From: Thiobacillus denitrificans ATCC 25259
GTDB lineage: Bacteria > Pseudomonadota > Gammaproteobacteria > Burkholderiales > Thiobacillaceae
DNA length: 64,000 nucleotides
NCBI RefSeq assembly: GCF_000012745.1
Contig: NC_007404.1
Span: forward strand, 1,550,001-1,614,000
Reading direction: 5' to 3'
The position numbers and the translations under genes are program-made. Each line of letters starts with the position of its first letter. Positions within the stretch are counted from its first letter, which is position 1. The notes under the pieces were generated by a model. That model saw nothing but the letters and a program-made list of their open reading frames with translations, searched no databases and was not told the origin of the DNA. Of the stretch, positions 36,860 to 48,240 are shown piece after piece.

Positions 36860-38188
36860 CTACTTTTCCGCCTCGTCGTCGAGCTCTCGCAGATGCGCGA
36901 GCTTCTCGGCGATCTTGCCTTCGAGCCCGCGCGGGGTCGGTTCGTAGAACTGCTGTTCCGCGATGTCGTCGGGGAAGTAGCGCTCGCCGGCGGCGTAGGC
37001 TTCGGGCTCGTCGTGAGCGTAGCGATAGGCGCGCCCGTAGCCGAGTTCCTTCATGAGCTTGGTCGGCGCGTTGCGCAGGTGGATCGGCACGTCGTTCGAC
37101 GGGTTGGCCTCCACGAACGCGCGCGCGGCGTTGTAGGCGACGTAGGCGGCGTTGCTCTTGGGTGCGCAGGCCAGATAGAGGCAGGCCTCGGCGAGCGCGA
37201 GTTCGCCTTCGGGCGAGCCGAGGCGTTCGTAGGTTTCGACCGCGTCGAGCGCCAGTCTCAAGGCGCGCGGATCGGCCAGCCCGATGTCCTCGCTCGCCAT
37301 GCGCACGAGTCGCCGGCCGAGGTAGCGCGGGTCGGCGCCGCCGTCGAGCATGCGCACGAGCCAGTAGAGCGACGCGTCGGGGTCAGAGCCGCGCACGCTC
37401 TTGTGCAGCGCCGAAATCTGGTCGTAGAAGGCTTCGCCGCCTTTGTCGAAGCGGCGCAGCGACTGCGCGAGCGCGTTCTCGACGAAGGCCGCGTCGGCTT
37501 CTTCGACCTGCGCGGTGCGCGCGGCGGTGTCGAGTTGCTCGAGCAGGTTGAGCAATTTGCGCGCGTCGCCGTCGGCGTAGGCGGCCAGCAGCTTGTCGAC
37601 GCCGTCGGCGAGCTTGAGCGACGGCAGTTCCTGCAGCGCGCGCTGCATGAGGCGGCCGAGCTCGTCGGGCGTGAGCGATTTCAGCACGTAGACCTGGGCG
37701 CGCGACAAGAGCGCGCCGACGACCTCGAACGAGGGGTTCTCGGTGGTCGCGCCGATGAAGGTGAAAAGGCCCGATTCGACGTGCGGCAGGAAGGCGTCCT
37801 GCTGCGACTTGTTGAAGCGGTGGACCTCGTCGACGAAGAGTATCGTCGCACGGCCGAGCTTCTGGTTCATGCGCGCGCGTTCGACCGCCTCGCGGATGTC
37901 CTTCACGCCGGAGAGCACGGCCGAGATCGCGATGAAATCGGCGCCGAAGGCCTGCGCAGTGAGCCGGGCGAGCGTGGTCTTGCCGACGCCGGGCGGCCCC
38001 CAGAGGATCATCGAATGCAGCTTGCCCGAGTCGAACGCGAGCCTGAGCGGCTTGCCGGGGCCGAGCAGGTGACTCTGCCCGACGACGTCGTCGAGCGTGC
38101 GCGGGCGCAGGCGCTCGGCGAGCGGCGCGTGCGGGTCAGGCGCAGGCGCGGCGGCGGGTTCGGTCGAGAAGAGGTCCTGGGGGCACAT
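36860..38188 (-). CDS. rarA: RarA (MgsA), replication-associated recombination ATPase
   Basis: 442 residues. A clamp-loader-type AAA+ ATPase: Walker A GPPGVGKTTLA, Walker B LFVDEVHRFNKSQQDA, sensor 1 FIGATTENPSFEV, and the C-terminal tetramerisation domain with YPDDIAEQQFYEPTPRG near the end. The N-terminal APLAERLRPRTLDDVVGQSHLLG is typical. It acts at stalled forks and on single-stranded DNA ends. It follows lolA with a 76-bp gap, a pairing common in proteobacteria. Confidence 0.95.
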   Translation of the reverse strand: MCPQDLFSTEPAAAPAPDPHAPLAERLRPRTLDDVVGQSHLLGPGKPLRLAFDSGKLHSMILWGPPGVGKTTLARLTAQAFGADFIAISAVLSGVKDIREAVERARMNQKLGRATILFVDEVHRFNKSQQDAFLPHVESGLFTFIGATTENPSFEVVGALLSRAQVYVLKSLTPDELGRLMQRALQELPSLKLADGVDKLLAAYADGDARKLLNLLEQLDTAARTAQVEEADAAFVENALAQSLRRFDKGGEAFYDQISALHKSVRGSDPDASLYWLVRMLDGGADPRYLGRRLVRMASEDIGLADPRALRLALDAVETYERLGSPEGELALAEACLYLACAPKSNAAYVAYNAARAFVEANPSNDVPIHLRNAPTKLMKELGYGRAYRYAHDEPEAYAAGERYFPDDIAEQQFYEPTPRGLEGKIAEKLAHLRELDDEAEK

Positions 38189-38264
38189 GGTGGTTGGGCG
38201 CGAGGCTTATTGTGCCGCGATTTCAGGCGTCGGGCATGGCGTGAACGTCAGCAGCGCCCGCCTG

Positions 38265-38873
38265 TCACTCGCCGATAACGTCGGCCCCCTTCGGCGGCGT
38301 GAAGACGAAGCGCGACGGCGCGATGCGCGGGTTGCGCGCGAAGTTCGAAAGCTTGAGCGTGGTGCGCTGGCCGAAGGTGTCGAAGAGTTCCATCTGCACG
38401 AGCACGTCGCCCTTAAAGCCCATGCGGATGCGCTCGAAGCTCGTGTCACGGCTTTTTGGCGTCGCTTCGAGCCATTCGAGGCCGCCCGATTCGCCGGCGT
38501 TCTTCAGGCTGAAGTATTTTTCGATCGCGTCGTCGCCGGCCAGGAGCGCGGCCGGCGTGCCGGCGATGACTTCGCCGAGCGGCTTGACCGTGACCTGGTC
38601 GAGGTCGGCGTCATAAAGCCAGAGCTTGGCGCCGTCGCCGACGATGACCTGCTCGTAGGGCGCGCGGTAATCCCAGCGGAACTTGCCGGGACGCGCGAAC
38701 GCCATTTTTCCGCTCGCCTCCTGGGTCACGCGGTTGTTGCGGTCGGCGACGGTCTGGGTGAAGTCGGCCTCGGCCGTTTTGGCGCCGGCGATGAACGCCT
38801 TCAGACGCTCGACGCCGCCGGCGTGGGCGGCGTGGGTCAGGACAAGCGCAAACAGCAGGAAAAGTGGACGCAT
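38265..38873 (-). CDS. lolA: LolA, periplasmic lipoprotein carrier
   Basis: 202 residues with a signal peptide ([17 protein letters not shown]). LolA features: [42 protein letters not shown], and a C-terminal [12 protein letters not shown]. It carries outer-membrane lipoproteins from LolCDE to LolB. It is upstream of rarA; a terminator separates it from the DUF2892 gene. Confidence 0.93.
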
Positions 38874-38890
38874 GGCTTTTCGGTTCCGGA

Positions 38891-38918
38891 AATAAAAAGT
38901 GCGCCACGCGGGCGCACT
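38891..38918 (-). terminator. Intrinsic terminator after the first DUF2892 gene
   Basis: An 8-bp stem AGTGCGCC/GGCGCACT with a 5-base loop (38898-38918), followed on the minus strand by TTTTTATT. It separates the DUF2892 gene from lolA. Its stem closely matches that of the terminator after the second DUF2892 gene. Confidence 0.85.
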
Positions 38919-38945
38919 AGGCAGACCTTGCGGGACTGCGAAAGT

Positions 38946-39137
38946 TTACTGCTGCTTTGCGGTCTTGCTGCCGAAAGACTTGTACCACGGGCACCAGCCG
39001 ACGATCGCGGTGGCCAGCAGAAACAGGCCGCCATAGCCGGCCGCCAGCGTCGGGCCGAGCGGCGTCATCGCCCAGTACAACAGGGCAAATGCAATCGCCG
39101 CGCGGGCAAGACGTTCGTGGATTCCGATATTGCTCAT
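38946..39137 (-). CDS. DUF2892 (YgaP-like transmembrane) protein, copy 1
   Basis: 63 residues with two hydrophobic segments (about 10-25 and 30-46) and a W-C-P-W-Y motif near the end, the DUF2892 pattern. ATG 39137 follows AAAGGAG. It is paralogous to the gene at 39520-39726 (shared RA..G..L.Y.AM and CP motifs). Function unknown; some family members are fused to rhodanese domains. Confidence 0.75.
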   Translation of the reverse strand: MSNIGIHERLARAAIAFALLYWAMTPLGPTLAAGYGGLFLLATAIVGWCPWYKSFGSKTAKQQ

Positions 39138-39235
39138 CTTCGTTCTCCTTTGGTATTGGCAAATATCCGCTCGCACCCGAGGGCCGTGACAACTGGCAAA
39201 GAGCGCCCTTCCCCGATCAGCCGATCCATGCGTTC

Positions 39236-39372
39236 CCTTACTTATCAACGGCACGATCGGCGGTGCCGGATGTTGATGATGCGTGATCAGCGGGTGGAAC
39301 AGCGGGTTCGGTCGGGCCCGTTCCGGATCGTCGACCGTCCCCAGGTAACGGCAGTCGAGGGGGCTTCTTTAA
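39236..39372 (-). pseudogene. Decayed 3' fragment of a second hppA gene
   Basis: The stretch aligns with the last ~45 codons of the intact hppA (39811-39945), sharing GATGTTGATGAT, TGATCAGCGGGT and CCCCAG-TAACGGCAG in the same order and spacing, with small insertions that break the frame. No start and no upstream part is left. It lies between the two DUF2892 genes exactly where a second hppA would end after tandem duplication of an hppA-DUF2892-terminator unit. Confidence 0.8.
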
Positions 39373-39467
39373 CCTCCATTCGCAAACCACGCCGTTTGTC
39401 AATGCGCTTTTCGTGCCAGGATTGGATTTTTTTGACGCGCCGGCCGGCAGGTCTTCGAAGCGCCCGC

Positions 39468-39500
39468 AAAAAAAAGTGCGCCTCAAGGGCGCACTTTTTT
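39468..39500 (-). terminator. Intrinsic terminator after the second DUF2892 gene
   Basis: A 7-bp stem GTGCGCC/GGCGCAC (39476-39494) with a T-rich tract on both sides, so it could work in both directions. Its stem matches the terminator at 38891-38918. Confidence 0.9.
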
Positions 39501-39519
39501 GATCTCGAAAGGCCGGGTT

Positions 39520-39726
39520 CTACTTCGTCTTGCAGGTCGAGATGCCGAACGGCATGTAGGCCGGGCAACGCGCGAAGATTGCCGTGAGAATCAGGATGAA
39601 GCCCACGAGACCCGCCGGAACCATCCAGCTGTCCGCGCCGGGAAGGTTGGACATCGCGTAATAAATCAGTCCGGCGCCGACCACCGCACGGATGATGCGG
39701 TCGGTGCCGCCCATGTTTTTAGCCAT
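39520..39726 (-). CDS. DUF2892 protein, copy 2
   Basis: 68 residues from ATG 39726, behind GAGAGGA. Two hydrophobic segments and an ARCPAYMPFGISTCKTK tail typical of DUF2892. It lies 84 bp downstream of hppA on the same strand. Ancestral partner of copy 1 by duplication (inference). Confidence 0.8.
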   Translation of the reverse strand: MAKNMGGTDRIIRAVVGAGLIYYAMSNLPGADSWMVPAGLVGFILILTAIFARCPAYMPFGISTCKTK

Positions 39727-39810
39727 CGTCAATTCCTCTCTTCAATATATTGTTGTCGTTCCGGGGCGCGCTGGCCCCGGGCGTGAGATGGCCGTACTCA
39801 GCTGGCTGTG

Positions 39811-41850
<2,040 letters not shown>

Positions 41851-41869
41851 TATCCGTTCTCCTCAAAAA

Positions 41870-41898
41870 ACAAAAAAAAACGGCAGCTTTCGCTACCG
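41870..41898 (-). terminator. Intrinsic terminator between the 72-residue gene and hppA
   Basis: Stem CGGTAGC/GCTGCCG (one G-T pair) with a 4-base loop, followed on the minus strand by nine T and further T-rich sequence. The hppA ribosome binding site follows immediately, so hppA transcription from upstream requires read-through. Confidence 0.85.
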
Positions 41899-41902
41899 TC
41901 GG

Positions 41903-42121
41903 TTACTGATCCCTGCCCATCGCGAGCCCGCCTTCGAAACGCGTGCCCGGCTCGAACCCGAAAATCCGGTTGAGCTCTAAATCGAGGATGAGTTGATCGA
42001 CCGCCGCTTGCCCATGCTCGCGCTGCACTTCCGACAAAATCAGCTTGGCCGAATTGCCGTTGTAAAAGCCGCCAAAGTCCGCCTGGACCTTGAGCAGTTG
42101 CCGCGCGCGGTCGAGCGTCAT
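41903..42121 (-). CDS. Hypothetical 72-residue protein between PPi-PFK and hppA
   Basis: From ATG 42121. Small, soluble and helical: LDRARQLLKVQADFGGFYNGNSAKLILSEVQREHG, then LDLELNRIFGFEPGTRF. No family name was recognised. It lies 32 bp after the phosphofructokinase stop. GGGAG lies upstream at a slightly long distance. Confidence 0.65.
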   Translation of the reverse strand: MTLDRARQLLKVQADFGGFYNGNSAKLILSEVQREHGQAAVDQLILDLELNRIFGFEPGTRFEGGLAMGRDQ

Positions 42122-42153
42122 CTTCTGATGTCTCCCTGCTCCCCTCGAAGCTT

Positions 42154-43410
42154 CTAGAGCTTGAATTCCGCCAGCTTCTTGGCCACCGCGACGTTCTTGA
42201 GCGTCACGTAGACCGGCAAGCCGTCCTTGTACTTCGGATAGTCCTCGCCCTGGATGAGCGGCGTGAGGTAACGCTTGCACTTGTCGGTGATGCCGAAGCC
42301 GTCCTTGGTGATGAAGTCGCGCGGCATGAATTTCTCGACGTTGGCGACATCCTTGAGATCGGCTACGCCGATCTTGTATTTGTAGGGCTTGTCGGAGAGC
42401 CGGTCGACGGTCGGCATGACCGAGTTGTGGCCGCGGATCGCGAGTTCGACGGCTTTCTTGCCGAGCTCATAGGCCTGCTTGACGTCCGTTTTCGAGGCGA
42501 TGTGGCGCGCGGCGCGCTGCAGGTAATCGGCGACGGCCCAGTGGAACTTGTGGCCGAGCGCATCCTTGATCATGTTGGCGACGACCGGCGCCGCGCCGCC
42601 GAGCTGGGCGTGGCCGAAGGCGTCGCGCGTGCCCTGTTCGGCGAGGAACTTGCCATCCGGGTAGTGGCAGCCTTCGGACACGACGACGGTGCAGAAGCCG
42701 AATTCCTTGACCTTCTTGTCGACGAGCGCGAGGAATTTCTTCTGATCGAATTCGATTTCGGGGAACAGGATCACGACCGGAATGCCGTGGTCCTCGACGA
42801 GACCGCCCGCTGCCGCGATCCAGCCGGCGTGGCGGCCCATGACCTCGATCACGAAGACCTTGGTCGAGGTCTTGGCCATCGAGCGCACGTCGTAGCTCGC
42901 TTCGAGCGTCGACACGGCGATGTATTTGGCGACCGAGCCGAAGCCCGGGCAGCAGTCGGTGATCGGCAGGTCGTTGTCGACGGTCTTCGGCACGTGGATC
43001 GCCTGGATCGGATAGCCCATCGCTTCGGACAGCTGGCTGACCTTGAAGCAGGTATCCGCCGAATCGCCGCCGCCGTTATAGAAGAAGTAGCCGATGTTGT
43101 GCGCCTTGAACACCTCGATCAGGCGTTCGTATTCGCGCTTGTTGGCTTCGAGCGACTTGAGCTTGAAGCGGCACGAGCCGAAGGCGCCCGACGGCGTCGA
43201 GCGCAGCGCCGCGATCGCGGCGTCGGATTCCTTGCTGGTGTCGATGAGGTCTTCGGTCAGCGCGCCGATGATGCCGTTGCGGCCGGCGTAGACCTTGCCA
43301 ATCTTGTCCTTGTTCTTGCGCGCGGTCTCGATCACGCCGCAGGCCGACGCGTTGATGACGGCGGTGACGCCGCCGGACTGCGCGTAGAAGGCGTTCATTT
43401 TTTTCGCCAT
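42154..43410 (-). CDS. pfp: Pyrophosphate-dependent 6-phosphofructokinase
   Basis: 418 residues. The donor site reads YNGGGDSADT (112-120) and the substrate loop PKTVDNDLPIT (141-151), with the lysine-threonine-valine form of PPi-type enzymes rather than the PGTIDND of ATP-type. VMGRHAGWIAAAGGL and VSEGCHYPDG are the fructose 6-phosphate-binding motifs. It interconverts fructose 6-phosphate and fructose 1,6-bisphosphate with PPi. Placement upstream of hppA joins two PPi-using enzymes in one region. The residue after the donor GGG is aspartate, compatible with PPi use. Confidence 0.9.
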   Translation of the reverse strand: MAKKMNAFYAQSGGVTAVINASACGVIETARKNKDKIGKVYAGRNGIIGALTEDLIDTSKESDAAIAALRSTPSGAFGSCRFKLKSLEANKREYERLIEVFKAHNIGYFFYNGGGDSADTCFKVSQLSEAMGYPIQAIHVPKTVDNDLPITDCCPGFGSVAKYIAVSTLEASYDVRSMAKTSTKVFVIEVMGRHAGWIAAAGGLVEDHGIPVVILFPEIEFDQKKFLALVDKKVKEFGFCTVVVSEGCHYPDGKFLAEQGTRDAFGHAQLGGAAPVVANMIKDALGHKFHWAVADYLQRAARHIASKTDVKQAYELGKKAVELAIRGHNSVMPTVDRLSDKPYKYKIGVADLKDVANVEKFMPRDFITKDGFGITDKCKRYLTPLIQGEDYPKYKDGLPVYVTLKNVAVAKKLAEFKL

Positions 43411-43456
43411 GGTGGTGCTATCTCCTGATTGTTTCCGTATTCGTTCGCAAACAAAA

Positions 43457-43480
43457 AGCCAGCGGGTTTCCCGGCTGGCT
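43457..43480 (-). terminator. Intrinsic terminator upstream of PPi-PFK
   Basis: Stem AGCCAGC/GCTGGCT extended by GGG/CCC, with TTTTTGTTTG following on the minus strand. It ends the transcript of the 121-residue gene before the phosphofructokinase gene. Confidence 0.9.
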
Positions 43481-43488
43481 TTGCTCTG

Positions 43489-43854
43489 TCAACTGTTTCC
43501 GGCGGTCTCGCCGTCGGCCAGACGCTTGGCCTCCTCGTCGGCCTGCATTTTCAAGAGCGTCGTGACGCAGTCGCCGATATCGTCGTATTCCTCGCGTCCC
43601 GTGCTGAAGCGGTCGCGAATGCGATAGAAGAACATGCTGCGATAGCGCGAATCGCCGGTTTTCGAGAGCACGAAGTGACAGCCATGCTCGTTCCAGTACA
43701 GGCCCGGGCACAGCGTCAGTTCACGGTCGTCGATGTGCAGCCGGATCTCGGTTTCGACGTCCTGCAGTTCGACCTCCCGGCCATAGCGCTCCTTGACCGC
43801 GCTGGACACGATCCAGCGCTCGGTCTCGGTCATCGGGGCGATCGCGTGCGGCAT
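43489..43854 (-). CDS. Hypothetical protein, 121 residues
   Basis: Soluble and acidic, with mixed strand/helix pattern: WIVSSAVKERYGREVELQDVETEIRL, YWNEHGCHFVLSKTGDSRYRSMFFYRIR, and an acidic C terminus. No family was recognised. Either the first methionine or the one at residue 8 may start it. It lies 34 bp downstream of adk and is followed by a terminator, so it may be the last gene of the kdsB-adk side. Confidence 0.6.
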   Translation of the reverse strand: MPHAIAPMTETERWIVSSAVKERYGREVELQDVETEIRLHIDDRELTLCPGLYWNEHGCHFVLSKTGDSRYRSMFFYRIRDRFSTGREEYDDIGDCVTTLLKMQADEEAKRLADGETAGNS

Positions 43855-43888
43855 CGTCGTTGCGGCCCGTCTTCGATTCCGCGCGGGC

Positions 43889-44554
<666 letters not shown>

Positions 44555-44648
44555 CTAAATTGATATGAATGTCCCAAAGCGCGCTAGCCTAAGGCAAGCG
44601 CGCGGGGAGCAACACTTAAAAAATTTTATTGCCGGATTCAAGAGGCTG

Positions 44649-45407
44649 TTAAACAGCCGCGAACAGCGCCCTGACGCGCGCCAGGTCGTCCGCCGTGTCG
44701 ACGCCGGGGGCCGGCGCGGTCGGCGTGACGCCGAGACTGATGCGGTAGCCGTGCCACAGCACGCGCAATTGCTCGAGCATCTCGCAGCGTTCGAGCGGCG
44801 AACTCGCGAGGCTCGCGTAGGTGCGCAGAAAACCCGCGCGATAGGCATAGAGACCGATGTGACGTAGCGCGCCGATTTCGTGCGGCATCGGCTGCTCGGC
44901 CGCGAAGGCGTCGCGTGGCCAGGGGATCGGCGCGCGGCTGAAGTAGACCGCGTAGCCGGCTTCGTCGGCGACGACCTTGACGACGTTCGGATTGACGAAG
45001 TCGGCGTGGTCGTGGATCGGGTGTGCCAGGGTCGCCATCACGGCGTCGGTGTGCACGACAAGCTGGCGCGCGGCCTCGCGTATCAGCGCCGGATCGATCA
45101 GCGGCTCGTCGCCCTGCACATTGACCACGAGCGTGTCATCCGGCCAGCCGAGCGTTTCGGCGACTTCGACCAGACGTTCGGTGCCCGACTGATGATCGGG
45201 CGAGGTCAGCAGCGCCTGATGGCCAGCCGCTTCGACCGCCGCCTGCACCCGGGCGTCGTCGGTCGCGACGACGACCGACTCGGCGCCGGCCTGCAGGGCG
45301 CGGTCGAGCACGTGCAGCACCATCGGCCTGCCGCCGATGTCGGCGAGCGGCTTGCCCGGCAGGCGGCTCGACCCGTAGCGCGCGGGAATGACGACGCGAA
45401 AGTGCAT
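44649..45407 (-). CDS. kdsB: 3-deoxy-manno-octulosonate cytidylyltransferase (CMP-KDO synthetase)
   Basis: 252 residues. N-terminal [25 protein letters not shown] is the nucleotide-binding signature; [18 protein letters not shown] and NVQGDEPLI follow in the KdsB order, with [11 protein letters not shown]. It activates KDO for lipopolysaccharide core synthesis. It follows the Trm112-like gene with a 7-bp gap, within a lipid A/KDO cluster. Confidence 0.96.
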   Translation of the reverse strand: MHFRVVIPARYGSSRLPGKPLADIGGRPMVLHVLDRALQAGAESVVVATDDARVQAAVEAAGHQALLTSPDHQSGTERLVEVAETLGWPDDTLVVNVQGDEPLIDPALIREAARQLVVHTDAVMATLAHPIHDHADFVNPNVVKVVADEAGYAVYFSRAPIPWPRDAFAAEQPMPHEIGALRHIGLYAYRAGFLRTYASLASSPLERCEMLEQLRVLWHGYRISLGVTPTAPAPGVDTADDLARVRALFAAV

Positions 45408-45414
45408 GGCCGCC

Positions 45415-45603
45415 TTAGGCCTGACCGTGAACTTCGTCGGGGCCGACGGCGCGCGCCTCCTCAGGCAGCATCACCGGAATGTCGTCACGCACGGGATAGG
45501 CGAGGCGGCACGCCGGGCAGACGAGCTCGTGCGCCGATTTTTTCCACTCGAGCTGGCCTTTGCAGACGGGGCAGACGAGGATTTCAAGTAATTTGGGGTT
45601 CAT
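45415..45603 (-). CDS. Trm112/YcaR-family small zinc-ribbon-like protein
   Basis: 62 residues: [18 protein letters not shown] and [25 protein letters not shown], with two CxxC pairs as in Trm112-like proteins. The family is usually found between lpxK and kdsB in proteobacteria. The ATG at 45603 lies inside the 3' end of the diguanylate cyclase gene, overlapping it by 20 bp. Confidence 0.88.
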
Positions 45604-46693
45604 TGATCGCGGTCCTGAAAAATGCAGGCACGCCAGCCTGAGCCGGCTGCCGTGACTTGCTCTGATAAAGGTGGATGTCGGCAACCGACAGCAGGGTCAA
45701 GAGGTCGTGGCCGTCCTGCGGCGCCTGGGCGACGCCGAGGCTCGCCGCCAGCGGCAGGGCATTGCTCCTGCTCCAGGCGTCGATGCGGGCGTCGATCTGC
45801 TCGAAGATCTTCGCTACGGCCGCGGCGTCGCGCGGCGGCAGGATCGCGACGAACTCGTCGCCGCCCCAGCGTCCGCACACGCCCTCCTCGGCGCATTCGG
45901 CAAAGATCTGCGCGAACTGCGCGAGCACGCGGTCGCCCGCGCCGTGCCCGTAAAGGTCGTTGACCGACTTGAACTGATCGAGGTCGGCGAACAACACCGT
46001 CGCGGGCTGCGCGTTGCCGGCACCGCCGAGCAGGCGGTCGGCGGCGGCGAGCAGTCCGTGGCGGTTCAGCAAGCCGGTCAAGGCATCGACGCGGCTGCAC
46101 CGGTCGAGCTCGCGGCGTTGCCCCTCGAGGCGGCCCGTCAGGATGTAGGCGTACAGCGCGAGTGTCACCCAGAAGATGCCGTAGAACACGTCGCCGGCCG
46201 TAACGACGAAGCCGCCAAAGCGGTAGCGTAGCGCGAACGCGAACGCCATGCAGACGAACGAGGCGCCGAGCACTTCGGCGAAGACGCGCATGCCGTAGCG
46301 CATGCCGTTGCCGAGCAGAACCATCAGATAGACCAGCGCCGACGGCGGGATGAGATTGGGGTCGTGGACGACGCAGACCGTGACGATCGCGAGGTCGGCG
46401 CTCATCGCGCTGCGTATCTTCAGCAGCGTGAGACCTTGCAGCGCCTGACGAAAGAGCCAGCTGTTGATAACGAAATACGCGCCGAGTGCGAGCAGCAACT
46501 GCTCGATGTCGAGAAACCCGGACGGCAGGGTTTCGACGGTCGAGAAGTAGACGACCGAAAGCGAAAAAAACAGATATCGGGTGAAATACTGGATGACGAT
46601 TTCGCCGCGGTCGGGGGCCCAGAACGCGCCATCCTCCTCGTCGGTTTTCCGGCGGCAGGCGCGTTCGCCCCGGTCCGAATGGTGCATTGCCAT
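45584..46693 (-). CDS. Membrane-bound diguanylate cyclase (GGDEF)
   Basis: 369 residues. About five hydrophobic helices between residues 38 and 190 form the sensor part. The GGDEF domain (about 205-360) has [33 protein letters not shown] and an intact CGRWGGDEF active site. Makes cyclic di-GMP. ATG 46693 follows GGGAGGAGG. It sits between lpxK and the Trm112-like gene, normally neighbours, and overlaps the latter. Confidence 0.9.
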
Positions 46694-46724
46694 GCTGCCT
46701 CCTCCCTGCCCAGTTCCGGCTCTT

Positions 46725-47738
46725 TCAGGATCCGAGCCGTGTCCGCAACCACTCGACGAACCCCGCCTCGGGGACCACTTCGAGGTCGACCGCCCACCAG
46801 TCCGGGCCGGCGAAGTCGGCGCATTTTACCGCGTCTTTTTCGGTCATCAGTACGGCGCCGCCCGCCGGCAGGTCGTCGGGGCGAAACGCGTGATGGTCGG
46901 GGAAGGCGCGAGGCCGATGCCGCACGCCGTGGGCCTCGAGCATGGCAAAAAACCCTTCGGGCCGGCCGATTCCGGTCGCGGCGAGCCACTCGCGCTGCGC
47001 CAGCGCACGCAGCGGCTTTCTTTCCTCCGGAGCGCGCAGGCGCCGGGCGTCGCCCGCGCGGTAGTCGGCGCGCCAGGTCTTGAGGCCGAGATAGGTGCGC
47101 CAGGCGCCGCCACCGCGGACGACCTGGACGACGCCGTCGACCTCGTGCAGACGCCTGAACGGCTCGCGCAAGGGCCCGGCCGGTAGCGGCCAGCCGTTGC
47201 CGAAGCCAGTCGCAGCGTCGAGCACCGCGAGCTCCAGGGCGCGTCCGAGGCGGTAATGCTGCAGGCCATCGTCGGAGACGATGATGTCGACCTCGGGGTG
47301 GCGTGCCCGCAGGACCCGGGCCGCGGCCGGACGATCGCGCCCGACCACGACCGGCGCACCGGTCTTGCGGTGGATCAGGAGCGGCTCGTCGCCGACTTCG
47401 GCCGCCGTGCTCTCGGCGCCGAGCTCGACGCAGCGGCGCGCCTTGCCGCCGTATCCGCGGCTGACCACGCCCGGGCGGTGCCCCTGCTCGCGCAACCAGT
47501 TCGTCAGCCAGATCACGAGCGGGGTCTTGCCGCTGCCGCCGGCCGTGATGTTACCGACGACGATGACCGGGATCCCGACGTCGACACGCGTTAGCCAGCC
47601 GCGCCGGAAGGCCAGCCGACGCACGGTGACGAGGCTCGCGAAGAACCACGCGACGGGCAGCAGCAATAAGGTGAGCGGGCCCGTGTGCGTCCACAGGCGG
47701 GGAAGCGAAAGCACGCGAGACGCCCTAGCCGCGCTCAC
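46725..47738 (-). CDS. lpxK: Tetraacyldisaccharide 4'-kinase
   Basis: 337 residues. An N-terminal hydrophobic segment (LTLLLLPVAWFFASLVTV) anchors it to the membrane; Walker A VVGNITAGGSGKTPLVIWL; SRGYGG; VGDEPLLI; IIVSDDGLQHYRLGR with the catalytic aspartate; and a TEKDAVKCADF near the end. It adds the 4'-phosphate of lipid A. It follows exbD by 78 bp. Confidence 0.95.
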   Translation of the reverse strand: MSAARASRVLSLPRLWTHTGPLTLLLLPVAWFFASLVTVRRLAFRRGWLTRVDVGIPVIVVGNITAGGSGKTPLVIWLTNWLREQGHRPGVVSRGYGGKARRCVELGAESTAAEVGDEPLLIHRKTGAPVVVGRDRPAAARVLRARHPEVDIIVSDDGLQHYRLGRALELAVLDAATGFGNGWPLPAGPLREPFRRLHEVDGVVQVVRGGGAWRTYLGLKTWRADYRAGDARRLRAPEERKPLRALAQREWLAATGIGRPEGFFAMLEAHGVRHRPRAFPDHHAFRPDDLPAGGAVLMTEKDAVKCADFAGPDWWAVDLEVVPEAGFVEWLRTRLGS

Positions 47739-47816
47739 GGGGGGGCGAACACGGTGGCCAGCGGTTTCCGGGCGCGGACGAAGTCGGCTGCGTCACGCTG
47801 GATACCGGCGCCTCGG

Positions 47817-48233
47817 TCAGGGCGCGGTCTGCGTCGCGAAGGTGATTCGGCCGAGGCCGACGCGGCGCGCCGCTTCCATGACGTTGACTACGGACTGGTG
47901 CGCGGCGCGGGCATCGGCGTTGATCACGACCACCGGATCGTTCTGACCGGCCGCCGCCTTTTTCAGCGCGGCGGCGATCCCGTCGACCGAGGGGTCGCCC
48001 AGCGCCGCGTCGTCGATCTGGTAACGGCCGCTTTCGGCGACCGCGACCTCGATCTGCTTGGGCTGCGTCGGCGTCTGCGCCGCGCCGCTGGTCGGCAGGT
48101 TGATCTTGAGTTCGGCGAAGCGCGCGTAGGTCGTCGTAACGGCCAGAAAAATGACGACGACGAGCAGGATGTCGATGAACGGGATCAGATTGATTTCCGG
48201 GTAATCCTCGCGGCGGCCCTTTCTGAAATTCAT
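47817..48233 (-). CDS. exbD: ExbD/TolR-type biopolymer transport protein
   Basis: 138 residues from ATG 48233. One transmembrane helix with the essential aspartate (LIPFIDILLVVVIFLAVTTT) after a short cytoplasmic arm EDYPEINL; the rest is the periplasmic domain. It works with ExbB to harness the proton gradient. Seven bases separate it from the exbB stop. TolR is an alternative name, but no tolA/tolB lies nearby. Confidence 0.9.
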   Translation of the reverse strand: MNFRKGRREDYPEINLIPFIDILLVVVIFLAVTTTYARFAELKINLPTSGAAQTPTQPKQIEVAVAESGRYQIDDAALGDPSVDGIAAALKKAAAGQNDPVVVINADARAAHQSVVNVMEAARRVGLGRITFATQTAP

Positions 48234-48240
48234 GCTGCGC

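Noticed and set aside
39238-39486. An 82-codon open frame between the DUF2892 genes
   Set aside because: The DNA is better explained as a decayed hppA 3' fragment plus a terminator; the frame mixes shifted pieces of that fragment.
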